A stretch of 64,000 nt of DNA, from NCBI GenBank assembly GCA_041940305.1, contig JBGTSJ010000020.1, forward strand, positions 1 to 64,000. The letters run 5' to 3'. Source of the DNA: JBGTSJ01 sp041940305. GTDB lineage: Bacteria; Planctomycetota; Planctomycetia; Planctomycetales; Planctomycetaceae. Positions within the stretch are counted from its first letter, which is position 1. Every line of letters starts with the position of its first letter. Both the position numbers and the translations under genes were made by a program. This document shows positions 25,276-34,162 of this stretch, in pieces. The notes under the pieces were generated by a model. The model was not told the DNA's origin. It saw only the letters and a list, made by a program, of their open reading frames with translations, and did no database searches.

Positions 25276-27516
25276 CTACTGCTTCTGTTTCTCCAGCAGC
25301 TCTTTGAGGTCCCTGATCTCGTCCCGCAACTGCTGCAGTTCGGCGATTTGCTCCTTGAGGGTCGCCACGTCCTGCTGCAGCTGCTGCAGTTCTTCCACGG
25401 AGACATACACGATGGACGGCTCCACGAACGTCGCCGCCGTCTGGACGGCGTACGTCGAGCTCGCTTCGGCCGCGACTGCCCAGGCGGTGTTGCCGTCGGC
25501 ATCCCGCAGGCCGACGGCGTCGATCTCGTTCCAGCCGGGAACGTTGACCGAATCGATGTAGATCTTGATGGCCTGTACCGGGGTCTCCGGCGCGACAGGG
25601 ATGATCGACACGCCGCGGGGCTCCGTCGTGGGCGTGGGATCGGTTCCCTCCCACAGCAGAGTCTCCTCGCCGCTCTCGGAGAGCGCGGTCACCTTGTGAA
25701 CGGCGCCGGGGGAGTAGTTCTCATGGATCACCACTTCGATCGGCTGCTGCGGCGTTTCATACCGGCAGATCAGCCATTCGGCCTGGCCGTCCGATGACAG
25801 CGACGCCCACGCGGTCCCGCTGTCGCCGGCGAACATCGTGTCGGGCTCTCCGGTCGCTTGCTCGGGGCTGTAGCCGGGCCGTGCATCGACGACCGACACG
25901 TTCGGCTCGGCATACGTGGTGCTGCACTCGATGTTGACGGCCCACTGTTTCGCGGCGCTCTCGTCTTCAATGGCGACCGCGTCGATTTCGTTCCAGCCGG
26001 GCACGGCGGGCGAATCGAGATACAGCTTGATCCGCTTCGTCGCGAATTCCAGCTTGACCGGGATGACCGAGATGCCCTTGGGCTCGGCGCGCGGCGTCGG
26101 GTCTTCCCCTTCCCAGGCGATGACTTCTTCGCCCGCGTCGTTGAACGCGGTGACCTTGTACAGCGCGCCGGGGTTGTACGTTTCGTGCACGGAGACGGCC
26201 GCGACCATCACGGCGTTCTCGTATTCACAGATCAGCCATTCCTCCATGTCGTCGGGAGACCGGCTGGCCCACGCCGTCGCCTGATCGCCCGCTTCGGGAG
26301 TGTCGGGCTCGCCGATGGCCTGTTCGGGTCCCCAGGCGCGTTTTGCTGACGGGACAAGGCTGCCCTCAACGACGAGTTGGTCAAGGGCGACGGCAGCCCC
26401 GGTGCCGTCGAAGACAAACCTGGCATTCGCTCCCGTCTTGCCGCGGAACGGTTCCACGAAAATCACCTGCGGCGATGGCGAAACAGCCTGCTCCAGTGTT
26501 ATCGGAGTGCTCGGAGCCACCGCATCCGTGATGGCGATCACTGGAGCGGCTACGCCCCGATCTGTCGGATCCTCCTGGTCCGGTGTGCCGACCGCCAGCA
26601 CGCCTCCCGCGAGGCAGCAGACGGCGACGGGTAACGCTTCCCAACGCAATGGACGCGACATGGCGCACTCCTCGTGAAACAGGATCCGACGCAACCGCAC
26701 GTGTACGGAACTCCGCCGCAGCGCCGAGCACAAACCCGGGGGTGGCGGCGAAGACAGGGCAATCAGTATCTCCGCGTACGACTCGGGGCTGCCGGTGACC
26801 GTCAGCACCAGGTCGTCGCAGCAGTACTCACGTTCTTCATCGATCCAGCGCGACACGCTCCAGACTGCCGGATGAAACCAGAGCAATGACTCGACGACGC
26901 GCTGCACCAGGATGACGAAATTGTCGTGCCGTCGGACGTGAACTAATTCGTGCAGCAGCACGGCTTCGAGACGGTCCACCGACCAGCGCACCGCGGCCTG
27001 CGGCAGCAGCACAACCGGACGGAACACGCCAACCGCCACCGGCAACCGCACGCGTTCCGCCAGGACGATTCCCACCGGCTGTACGACGCGCAGCGCCTGA
27101 GCGAGCCGTGCAAACTGCTCCTGAATGGCGGCCGGAACCGGCAGCGGATCAATTTGCAGCCGCCGCACCGCTCCGAGTCCGCGCAGGCCGTTGAGCAGCA
27201 GCAGGCCGACCCCGATTGCCCACGCCACCGGCAGACTGCGATGCGCGACGTCGGCCGCAGGGTGTGTGAACACGATCGTGACTTCGCCGATCGCGGTGAA
27301 TGTCAGCACGCCGGCCACGACCGCCGTCCCGAAGAGTGCGGCGAGCGACAACACCGCGAGCAGATACCGGCACTCCGCGCTCGATCGCCACAGTAGCGCG
27401 CGGCACGCCGCCGTGACAAACCAGACCACCGCTCCCAGCCAGAGGAAGTGGACCATGAGTCCCGCGGCCAACCGCGACAGCTCAACGCCCCACAGGCAGG
27501 GAACGGGGTGGATCAT
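25276..27516 (-). CDS. BlaR1/MecR1-like M56 metallopeptidase with two tandem discoidin-like sensor repeats
   Basis: 746 residues. The N-terminal ~320 residues are the M56 module: four likely membrane helices (~15-45, 50-78, 93-112, 293-315) and the zinc motif HELVH (189-193), with the downstream Glu/Asp cluster EREYCCDD. In BlaR1 this cytoplasmic-side protease relays a signal to BlaI. The outer part is not a penicillin-binding domain; it is two copies of a ~150-residue repeat (~385-535 and ~540-690) sharing PEQA-GEPDT, TAWAS, EWLIC-YE, WEG-DPTP, and VPGWNEIDAV. A C-terminal coiled coil (LQQLQQDVATLKEQIAELQQ) follows. It overlaps blaI by ATGA. The ligand may be a glycan; this is inference from the discoidin-like pattern. 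Confidence 0.85.
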   Translation of the reverse strand: MIHPVPCLWGVELSRLAAGLMVHFLWLGAVVWFVTAACRALLWRSSAECRYLLAVLSLAALFGTAVVAGVLTFTAIGEVTIVFTHPAADVAHRSLPVAWAIGVGLLLLNGLRGLGAVRRLQIDPLPVPAAIQEQFARLAQALRVVQPVGIVLAERVRLPVAVGVFRPVVLLPQAAVRWSVDRLEAVLLHELVHVRRHDNFVILVQRVVESLLWFHPAVWSVSRWIDEEREYCCDDLVLTVTGSPESYAEILIALSSPPPPGLCSALRRSSVHVRLRRILFHEECAMSRPLRWEALPVAVCCLAGGVLAVGTPDQEDPTDRGVAAPVIAITDAVAPSTPITLEQAVSPSPQVIFVEPFRGKTGANARFVFDGTGAAVALDQLVVEGSLVPSAKRAWGPEQAIGEPDTPEAGDQATAWASRSPDDMEEWLICEYENAVMVAAVSVHETYNPGALYKVTAFNDAGEEVIAWEGEDPTPRAEPKGISVIPVKLEFATKRIKLYLDSPAVPGWNEIDAVAIEDESAAKQWAVNIECSTTYAEPNVSVVDARPGYSPEQATGEPDTMFAGDSGTAWASLSSDGQAEWLICRYETPQQPIEVVIHENYSPGAVHKVTALSESGEETLLWEGTDPTPTTEPRGVSIIPVAPETPVQAIKIYIDSVNVPGWNEIDAVGLRDADGNTAWAVAAEASSTYAVQTAATFVEPSIVYVSVEELQQLQQDVATLKEQIAELQQLRDEIRDLKELLEKQKQ

Positions 27517-27920
27517 CGCCGCTTCACATTCGCACGGGATGCTTTTGAAGACGCACGTGACTGAGCAAGTAGTTCCCGCAATTGAGCAATCTCATCCGCG
27601 GAGAGGGGCCGCGACTCCACGACGTGCGCGACCAGCCGTTCGGCAGAGCCATCGAAAATACGATCGAGCAGTCGATCAATTAGGCCCCGCCCGGCGTCAT
27701 CGCGTGAAATCCGCGCCTGCCAGCGACGGTCTTCTGTACGCTCGGCGAGCCCCTTGTCTTCCATCACCTTCAGCATGGTGGAGACGGTCGTCGCCGCAAT
27801 CGGCTGGGCCGGCGCGAGGGCCTCGCGAATCTGGCTCACCGACGCGGCGCCGGCGTTCCACAGGACCTGGAGGATGTCGAGCTCGCGGTCGGTCGGGACG
27901 GTGCTGCGGGAACGGGCCAT
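27513..27920 (-). CDS. BlaI/MecI/CopY family transcriptional repressor
   Basis: 135 residues, typical for the family. The winged-helix N-terminus reads LTDRELDILQVLWNAG-like (PTDRELDILQVLWNAGAASV), then TTVSTMLKVMEDKGLAER; the C-terminal dimerisation part contains SADEIAQLRELLAQ. In BlaI proteins, cleavage by the partner M56 protease releases the operator. Its stop overlaps the M56 start (27513-27516). A perfect palindrome lies just upstream of the start and is its obvious operator, so autoregulation of the whole five-gene run is expected. Confidence 0.9.
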   Translation of the reverse strand: MARSRSTVPTDRELDILQVLWNAGAASVSQIREALAPAQPIAATTVSTMLKVMEDKGLAERTEDRRWQARISRDDAGRGLIDRLLDRIFDGSAERLVAHVVESRPLSADEIAQLRELLAQSRASSKASRANVKRR

Positions 27921-27924
27921 GTAG

Positions 27925-27955
27925 AGTATACTAATTCTTACGAATTAGATTGCAA
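27925..27955 (-). promoter_or_regulatory. predicted promoter of the blaI operon with embedded palindromic operator (27931-27948)
   Basis: On the minus strand TTGCAA (27950-27955) and TATACT (27925-27930) form a -35/-10 pair with a long 19-bp spacer. The spacer is filled by ctaattc-ttac-gaattag, 7-bp perfect arms around a 4-bp centre, in an otherwise GC-rich region. The -10 ends only 4 bp before the ATG at 27920, so the transcript would be leaderless or nearly so. The palindrome is certain; the promoter reading is inference. Confidence 0.65.
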
Positions 27956-28157
27956 GTCCGAAAGAGGCGGTATCGTCTTGATTCTCAAGGACCGCTTCGG
28001 ATGCACCGGAATCAGGTTGCACCAGAATCTGCATTTCGGGAGATCAGCCGGACCAGGGGATTCTGACCCTGGCGGATTTGTTGCCAAGCCGGCCGTTCGA
28101 ACTACAACAGACAACAGGTCGTCTGCCTTGACAGTTCGACTTCATGGATTGAGCCCG

Positions 28158-29345
28158 ATGCGCGTGTCTGTTTGTTCCCTGCTGACTCTTCTCGCTGCCG
28201 TCCTGAGTGCCAGCGCCAGTCAGCCAGTCTCGGCTGCGGAGAACCCTCTGCTAAAATGGCACGACGGGGTTGAGGTGAGCGAGGTCGATGCCGGGTCTGA
28301 GCGGCATTCGATCCACTCGTACTTCATCGCCTGCCCCGAGAGTCCTGACGGTGAGCAGATCCTGTTCTACATGTCCACCAGGCCGGACGCGCACGAGGGG
28401 GAGCTCCGCACTCGGCGCCCCGCATCAGGGGCCGAACGGGTCCTCGTCAGCGGTCTGCATGTTGAAGACGCGCATCGGGCCGCCTGTCAGCAGTGGGTCT
28501 CGCACGGAAAGCGGATTGTGTATCACGACGAGCGGGAGGGAGAGTGGTTGACCGCCGTCATCGACCTGGAGTCGGGGGACGAGCGGATTCTGGCCCGCCG
28601 CCGCCTGACCGGGTGGGGACGGCCAGACGCTGATCTGCTGCCGCTGTATGGCCTGCACTGGAGTCCGGGAGAACATCGCGACCTGGAGCTGGTCGATGTC
28701 GTCAGCGGCGAGATCCAGGTTGTACTGACCGCCGAAGCGGTCTGCTCCGCATACTCCGACTGGATCGGGCGGCGATTCGGAGAACGGCCGGTCTCGATCT
28801 TCTTCCCGGTCCTCAATCCTCAGCGGGACCGCGTCTTCTTCAAACTGGCAACGCCGGCGGGGGGCGATCCCCGCAGCTCACGCGCCAGCGACCGCGAGGG
28901 ATTAGTCGGCTACAGCCTGTCAGAGCGGCGGCTGCTGTTTCAGCGGGAGACCTGGGGCCATCCCTCCTGGCATCCCGACGGCCGCATGATCGTCGAGAAG
29001 GGGAACCGACTCATCGATAGCGACACCGGTCAGTCCAGGAAGATCCCCGGTCTGCCGGGGTTTCGCGGCGATCACCCGTCCGCCAGCCCGGACGGGCGCC
29101 TGGTCGTCACCGATACAACCCTGGAGCATTTGGGAGGGCGCGACGGCGAATGGGGCATCGTGGTCTTTGATATTGCCGGTGATGACTTCGTCATCATCCA
29201 TCGGTTCAACAACTCAGGCGGTGCCCGCTCCTGGCGACGCTCGCATCCGCATCCGGTGTTTAGCTCTGACGGTCAACGTATCTACTTTAACGTCAGCAGC
29301 GGGAACTGGACGAAACTGTACGTCGCCCGATGCAGCGCTGATTAG
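28158..29345 (+). CDS. secreted TolB/WD40-like propeller protein (oligogalacturonate-lyase-like)
   Basis: 395 residues from ATG 28158 (MRVSVCSLLTLLAAVLSASA, signal peptide ending PVSAAE); the frame extends upstream without coding character. Blade motifs include PDGEQILFYMS, HPSWHPDGRMIVEKG, HPSASPDGRLVVTDT and HPVFSSDGQRIYFNVSS, as in the PD40/TolB-type propellers and oligogalacturonate lyase-like proteins. It is divergent from the blaI operon and shares its upstream gap (27921-28157). Substrate unknown. Confidence 0.7.
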   Translation: MRVSVCSLLTLLAAVLSASASQPVSAAENPLLKWHDGVEVSEVDAGSERHSIHSYFIACPESPDGEQILFYMSTRPDAHEGELRTRRPASGAERVLVSGLHVEDAHRAACQQWVSHGKRIVYHDEREGEWLTAVIDLESGDERILARRRLTGWGRPDADLLPLYGLHWSPGEHRDLELVDVVSGEIQVVLTAEAVCSAYSDWIGRRFGERPVSIFFPVLNPQRDRVFFKLATPAGGDPRSSRASDREGLVGYSLSERRLLFQRETWGHPSWHPDGRMIVEKGNRLIDSDTGQSRKIPGLPGFRGDHPSASPDGRLVVTDTTLEHLGGRDGEWGIVVFDIAGDDFVIIHRFNNSGGARSWRRSHPHPVFSSDGQRIYFNVSSGNWTKLYVARCSAD

Positions 29346-29598
29346 CCGCTCGAAACAACGATCCACGCCGGCAGCGTGTCCGAGCACGCGGGCCTGGCCG
29401 TCACCCGCCGCATGCGTGTCATTCGGTTTGCCGGTGGGAGCCGGCCCGATTCGTTGGACCTGGAATGCGCCACGGTCGACGGTTGTGACTTGCCAGTGAC
29501 TGGGTAATGCCGCAGGATATTTCCGCAGAGCCGGATGCGACGGAGGTACGCCCCGTCGGAGTCCGGCTTCGCCAGCACCTTCTTCCAGGAGCGCCGGG

Positions 29599-31686
29599 AT
29601 GAATCTCGGGATTCATCGGATGTGCCGAATCGCACCCCCAGCAGTGCTGTGTGTCGGGCTCATCTTGGTCTGGCCGACGTGTTGCGACGCGGATGATAGA
29701 CAGGACGCAATCGTTCCCGCAGGGGACGGAGGGACTGAGACGGGAGAACGATGGGCATTGCTGATCGGTATCAACCGGTACGAGCACCTGCCGTCGCTCG
29801 AGTATTGCAGCCGCGACATGGAAGCGCTGCGCGACATCCTCATTGCATTCGGCGGATATCAAGCCGATCACATCCAATTGCTGGGAGATGCCACCGAAGG
29901 AGGTTTCCGTCCGACGCGCAGCAATATCTTCATCGAGCTGACCACGTTTCTGCAGCAGGCAGAACCACGGGATACCGTGCTGGTTGCCTTCGCTGGCCAC
30001 GGAGCATGCGACAAGTCGAGAAAGAGCTTTCTGGTCCCGATCGACGGCAACACCAGCGAAACGCTGCTACCGCTCACATGCGTGCCGATGACAGACGTGT
30101 ACCAGTTCCTGGAGGCGTGTTCGGCGCGTCAGAAGGTGGTGATCCTCGATTGCTGTCACAGTGGCGGCGAGCGGGGCGGACGTGGGTCGACCGACGCTGA
30201 TTTCGTGCCCGGCATCGAGCTCCCCGCGAGCGGCCTCATTGAACTGCTCTCCTGCGGTCAGGATGAAGTCAGCCACGAGGACGATGAATTCCGGCAGGGA
30301 GTGTTCTCGTACTATCTGGCGCGCGGCCTCGAAGGAGACGCCGACGTGCACGTCAGTGGAAACCGCGACGGCCAGATCTCGGTCGATGAAGCGTACGCCT
30401 TCGTCCATGATCGCGTGACTCAGTTCATTGGCGAGAAGTATCCGGGGCGGCGCCAGGTTCCGATCAAGCGCGGCCAGGTGGAGGGTTCCATCATCCTGGC
30501 GTCCCGAACCCAGGCCCGAGACGGACTGCCGGTGGAGCGAATCCTCGAGCGACTGGAGCAGCGCCTGCAGGAGCGGACCGTCTCCGCGGACCTTGTCGAG
30601 TCGGCCCGGCGGTGGCTGTCCGCAGCAGACAGCTTCCCACCTGTGCGGGAAATGCAGCTCCTGCTGTCGCTCATGGTGCAGGACCTCATCACCGAGCGGC
30701 AGTTCCAGTCGCTGGAAGGAGGCCGGGGAGCGCAGATTGACTCTCACTTGGCCGCTTCGACCCGATTCTCGAACCGCCGGATGCGCGCGGTATGCGTTGG
30801 GATCAACAGCTATCCGGGCTTTGTGAGACGGCAATTGCGATTCGCGACAGCCGATGCGGTCCTGCTGGCGGAGACGCTGTCCAGAGGCGCACCGGCAGGC
30901 AACGCGGGGGAGGGAGACATTGTTGTGCTGACGGACGAGCAGGCGTCCGCCGCGGCGATCCGTGACGCCATCGAAAGTCAGACTGCGGCCTGCACGGCAG
31001 ACGACATCCTCTTCATCACCCTCTCCGGACAGTCGGTGAGCGGTCATGTCGATGCGGATGGACGCGTCCTTCGCCCGTTGAACCAGGTGGCCGGTGAGCT
31101 GCGGTCCTACCTGACTTCGGACGGCGTAACCGTGAGCGAACAGGACGTCGACGTTCGTTCGATCGGATACTTTCTGGCGAATGATGCCCGCGGCGACGCG
31201 TTTCTGGGAGTCGACGGAGAGGACGGATACATCACAGTCGACGAACTGGATGACTGGGTGTCGGGTTGTGCCGGCCATGTCGTGATCCTGACCGACGCGG
31301 ACGACGTCGAGCCGTTCTCCAGAATCGAGGTCCTGCCCGGCGTATTTCAGGATGAACACGCGCGGCTGGCGATCGGCTGCGACGGCGCGATCGAAAGCCG
31401 CCGTATCTCCTACGGCCGCCTCTCATTCATCGTCGCTCAGGCGCTGGCGGGGCTCGCTGACCAATACACGCCTCAGCCCGTCGAGTTCGGCCAATTGCGG
31501 GAGCCGCGCCTCCCGGACGGTTATGTCACCTTGGTCGAACTCCAGACGTTTCTCACGGAATTGGACCGCAATCCGGAACTGAGCCGACAGCTCGTGGAAT
31601 CCAGCTCGGAACTGCGTCTTGAACTCCGGGGCCATGCCGGTCCTCCGGATGTCGTGCTGACCCGATCCAATCTGGTCGTCGACTGA
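29599..31686 (+). CDS. secreted caspase-like (C14) protein with an active first and a degenerate second caspase domain
   Basis: 695 residues; ATG 29599 follows aggagcgccggg, a good ribosome site. The N-terminus looks like a signal peptide (AVLCVGLILVWPTCCDA). Domain 1 (~50-300): LLIGINRY, catalytic His134 in FAGHGA, catalytic Cys186 in LDCCHSGG, and an EF-hand-like loop GNRDGQISVDEA before the last helix. A linker (~305-385) is helical. Domain 2 (~394-580) restarts with RMRAVCVGINSY and repeats the layout, but the His position reads LSGQSVSG (no His) and the Cys position reads ILTDADD (no Cys), again with an EF-like loop (DGEDGYITVDEL). It is thus a protease/pseudoprotease tandem. No neighbouring gene tells its target. 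Confidence 0.85.
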   Translation: MNLGIHRMCRIAPPAVLCVGLILVWPTCCDADDRQDAIVPAGDGGTETGERWALLIGINRYEHLPSLEYCSRDMEALRDILIAFGGYQADHIQLLGDATEGGFRPTRSNIFIELTTFLQQAEPRDTVLVAFAGHGACDKSRKSFLVPIDGNTSETLLPLTCVPMTDVYQFLEACSARQKVVILDCCHSGGERGGRGSTDADFVPGIELPASGLIELLSCGQDEVSHEDDEFRQGVFSYYLARGLEGDADVHVSGNRDGQISVDEAYAFVHDRVTQFIGEKYPGRRQVPIKRGQVEGSIILASRTQARDGLPVERILERLEQRLQERTVSADLVESARRWLSAADSFPPVREMQLLLSLMVQDLITERQFQSLEGGRGAQIDSHLAASTRFSNRRMRAVCVGINSYPGFVRRQLRFATADAVLLAETLSRGAPAGNAGEGDIVVLTDEQASAAAIRDAIESQTAACTADDILFITLSGQSVSGHVDADGRVLRPLNQVAGELRSYLTSDGVTVSEQDVDVRSIGYFLANDARGDAFLGVDGEDGYITVDELDDWVSGCAGHVVILTDADDVEPFSRIEVLPGVFQDEHARLAIGCDGAIESRRISYGRLSFIVAQALAGLADQYTPQPVEFGQLREPRLPDGYVTLVELQTFLTELDRNPELSRQLVESSSELRLELRGHAGPPDVVLTRSNLVVD

Positions 31687-31906
31687 ATCGCGGGACAGGC
31701 TGCGAGGGGTGGACGATGCCAGACAAACCGAAGGCAACCGCCCCCCGCGTTAACCCCCTGCGTCTTTAGAACGTGAGAGACACTGAGGCTTTGGCGGTTT
31801 GAGGGCCAGGGGCAAACTTGGGGAAATGGCCGCTTTAGGGGAGCAGGGATCACCGCTCGTCGCAAGTGATTGGGTAACAATGCGAAAAGCCGATGCGTCT
31901 CGCCTC

Positions 31907-31974
31907 GGCTTTCTGCGTTAACCAGCGGGTCGGCTGTATTCCGAACGCTGGCGAATGGAGCGGTCCAGACCCTC
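31907..31974 (+). repeat. 68-bp direct repeat, copy A (left edge of an 11.3-kb segment)
   Basis: By hand alignment 55 of 68 positions match copy B at 43170-43237 in the same orientation. Conserved cores are ggctttctgcgttaa, agcgggtcgg, attccga and ggagcggtcc. It lies in the 471-bp gap 31687-32157, which otherwise holds only a transposase remnant. Confidence 0.65.
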
Positions 31975-31984
31975 CAGTCGTTTT

Positions 31985-32125
31985 TCCTCCTGCTGACGAG
32001 TGGTCCGGCGTCTCGGCGTCGGCCGCGTAGCCGAGGAACTTTCGCAGCGAGCGGCTGTCGTCGCACCGCCAGACGATGCCCCGCTGCGAGTCGATGTTCA
32101 GTTTCTTCAGCAGACCGATGTGCAC
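31985..32125 (-). pseudogene. remnant of a transposase N-terminal domain (IS1182/IS5-like)
   Basis: The minus-strand frame encodes LLKKLNIDSQRGIVWRCDDS then RSLRKFLGYAADAETPDHSS. This resembles the N-terminal helical domain of IS1182/IS5-type transposases, where a SLREFLGL...TPDHST pattern precedes the DDE core. Nothing of the catalytic core follows; the frame runs into the 68-bp repeat. About 45 codons survive. Family call from memory of the motif only. Confidence 0.5.
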
Positions 32126-32157
32126 GCACTGGAGAGACGACCGTCGGGAGGCAAGCC

Positions 32158-33117
32158 GTGAAAACGTCGCCGGCCTTCGAGTTCCCTCCCGAGCAGGATC
32201 GCGCCTTGCGGCGTGCGCGCCGCCTGGAATGGCTGAGCATCAGTTACCTCGTGTCGGTGAGTGTGGTGATGTACCTCGTCATGGGGTCGTCGCAGGCGAT
32301 GAAGACGGCGTGGATCGACGATCTGCTCAGCCTGAGCTCGCCGATGGTGTTCCTGATTGCTTCGCGGTTCGCGATCCGCCCCCCCAACGAGCGGTTTCCC
32401 TACGGGCATCATCGCGCCGTCTCGATCGCCTTCCTCTGTGCGGCGCTCGCCCTGTTCAGTATGGGCGGGTGGCTGTTGATCGATGCGACCGTCACGCTGG
32501 TTAAGGCCGAGCATCCCAGCATCGGCGGCATTCAGCTGTTCGGCCGGACGTTCTGGTTGGGATGGCTGATGATCCCGGCGCTGCTGTGGAGCGCGATTCC
32601 GGCGATTCTCCTGGGGCACGCCAAGCTGCCGCTGGCCCGCAGCCTGCACGACAAGGTGCTGCATGCCGACGCCGGCATGAACAAAGCAGACTGGATGACC
32701 GCCCTCGCAGCGCTGGTCGGAGTCGTGGGCGTGGGCCTGGGCTACTGGTGGACGGATGCCGTCGCGGCCGCCCTCATTTCACTGCATATTCTCTATGACG
32801 GCTACAGCCATCTGCGGCAGGTTGTCTATGACCTGATGGACGGCGTGCCGCGCACCGTCGAACACTCCGACGTCGACCCTTTGCCGCAACGCGTGGAGAG
32901 CTACCTGCGCGGTCTTCCGTGGGTGGAAGATGCACAGGTCCGGATGCGTGAGGAGGGGCACGTCTATTTCGGCGAGGCGTTTGTCGTCGTGCGGCATTCG
33001 GACGACCTCGTCCAGCGGCTCAACCAGGCAGCCAAAGAATGCGCGGCGCTGGACTGGCGGGTGCATGATCTCGTGCTGTCTCCCGTCCCGACACTTTCGC
33101 CGAGACCGCCGCGCTGA
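32158..33117 (+). CDS. cation diffusion facilitator (CDF) family transporter
   Basis: 319 residues from GTG 32158, chosen because gggaggcaagcc directly precedes it and the upstream frame is not protein-like. It is an inner-membrane exporter of divalent metal ions by proton antiport. Features: helix 2 metal site region WIDDLLSLSSP, PYGHHRAVSIAFL typical of the CDF family, helix 5 site HADAGMNKADW, about six membrane helices, and a C-terminal cytoplasmic domain (VESYLRGLPWVEDAQVRMRE) of the ferredoxin-like fold. First gene of the accessory segment between the 68-bp repeats. Metal specificity cannot be read. Confidence 0.85.
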   Translation: MKTSPAFEFPPEQDRALRRARRLEWLSISYLVSVSVVMYLVMGSSQAMKTAWIDDLLSLSSPMVFLIASRFAIRPPNERFPYGHHRAVSIAFLCAALALFSMGGWLLIDATVTLVKAEHPSIGGIQLFGRTFWLGWLMIPALLWSAIPAILLGHAKLPLARSLHDKVLHADAGMNKADWMTALAALVGVVGVGLGYWWTDAVAAALISLHILYDGYSHLRQVVYDLMDGVPRTVEHSDVDPLPQRVESYLRGLPWVEDAQVRMREEGHVYFGEAFVVVRHSDDLVQRLNQAAKECAALDWRVHDLVLSPVPTLSPRPPR

Positions 33118-33313
33118 GCACGGCGACGCACCGAGTGCTCAACTGGCAGCGATATCGCGACCTCCGCGCGGACGGAATCCGCGCCGCTAGGCCCAAATCG
33201 GCGAGGGACCTGAACACCCCGAATTCCCCCGATGGGAATGGGGTTCTCAAGGACTAGGGTATGCATCGGGCCTTCCGCCGAACTTGGTTGAGCCGTCACA
33301 GGAGCGAAGTGGT

Positions 33314-34111
33314 ATGGCACTCAGCGCACTGTCGAGGAACAGGATCGAGAATATTCACCAGCCCGGGGATGAGAACCTCCCGCGTCGGATCGCCGAGCGG
33401 GTTCTCAGGGTGTCGCGGCGACGAAACATCGGCTCGCACGAGCGGGATGTCTCGTTGATGGCGGGTGCCGGGCTGCTGGCCCTCGGCCTGCTGGGACCAC
33501 GCAGCGCGCGGCCGCTGTCGCTGCTGGGCGGGATCGCAATGGTCTACCGGGGCTTTACGGGGCATTGCCATGTCTACGATATGCTCGGCATCGATTCCAC
33601 GCAGCAGGACGCGAAGGGAGTCCCGGCACAGCATGGCTTCAAGCTGGAGAAGACGGTCGCCATTCTCCGTTCACCGGAGGAGCTATACCGCTATTGGCGG
33701 GACGTGACGAACCTTCCGAAGATCATGAAGCATCTGAAGCAGGTGATCCAAGTGTCCGACACCCGCTCCCGATGGATCGCGGCGGCGCCGTTCGATGTCG
33801 AGCTGCAGTGGGAGGCGGAGATCTTTCAGGACAAGAAGAACGAGCTGATCGCGTGGCGCTCTCTGCCGGGGGGAGACGTCGACACTGCGGGCAGCATTCA
33901 CTTCGAGCCGCTGCCGGACGGTCGGGGAACGGCCTTAAAACTGTCACTCAAGTACAGCCCGCCGGGCGGAAAGGTGACGGCTGGGCTGGCCTGGCTGCTG
34001 GGGCAGGGAGCGGAGGCGCGCGTGGATGAAGACCTGCGACGCTTCAAGGGCGTTATGGAGGCCGGAGAGGCCACGACGACCGACGGACAGCCGAGCGGTC
34101 CCCGTGACTGA
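33314..34111 (+). CDS. membrane-anchored SRPBCC (cyclase/dehydrase) domain protein with DUF2892 N-terminus
   Basis: 265 residues from ATG 33314, with ggagcg ~9 bases upstream. Residues ~45-100 (ERDVSLMAGAGLLALGLLGP, SLLGGIAMVYRGFTGHCHVYDMLG) form the two-helix DUF2892/YgaP-like membrane anchor. Residues ~115-255 are a polyketide-cyclase/START-type SRPBCC fold (VAILRSPEELYRYWRDVTNL, VELQWEAEIFQDKKNELIAW). It precedes an alcohol dehydrogenase and an SDR in the same direction; such trios occur in bacterial stress clusters, but the substrate is unknown. Confidence 0.8.
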   Translation: MALSALSRNRIENIHQPGDENLPRRIAERVLRVSRRRNIGSHERDVSLMAGAGLLALGLLGPRSARPLSLLGGIAMVYRGFTGHCHVYDMLGIDSTQQDAKGVPAQHGFKLEKTVAILRSPEELYRYWRDVTNLPKIMKHLKQVIQVSDTRSRWIAAAPFDVELQWEAEIFQDKKNELIAWRSLPGGDVDTAGSIHFEPLPDGRGTALKLSLKYSPPGGKVTAGLAWLLGQGAEARVDEDLRRFKGVMEAGEATTTDGQPSGPRD

Positions 34112-34162
34112 GATCGCTGCAGACTGATCCGAATTGCACTCCGCTTACCGCGAGGACCTGTC

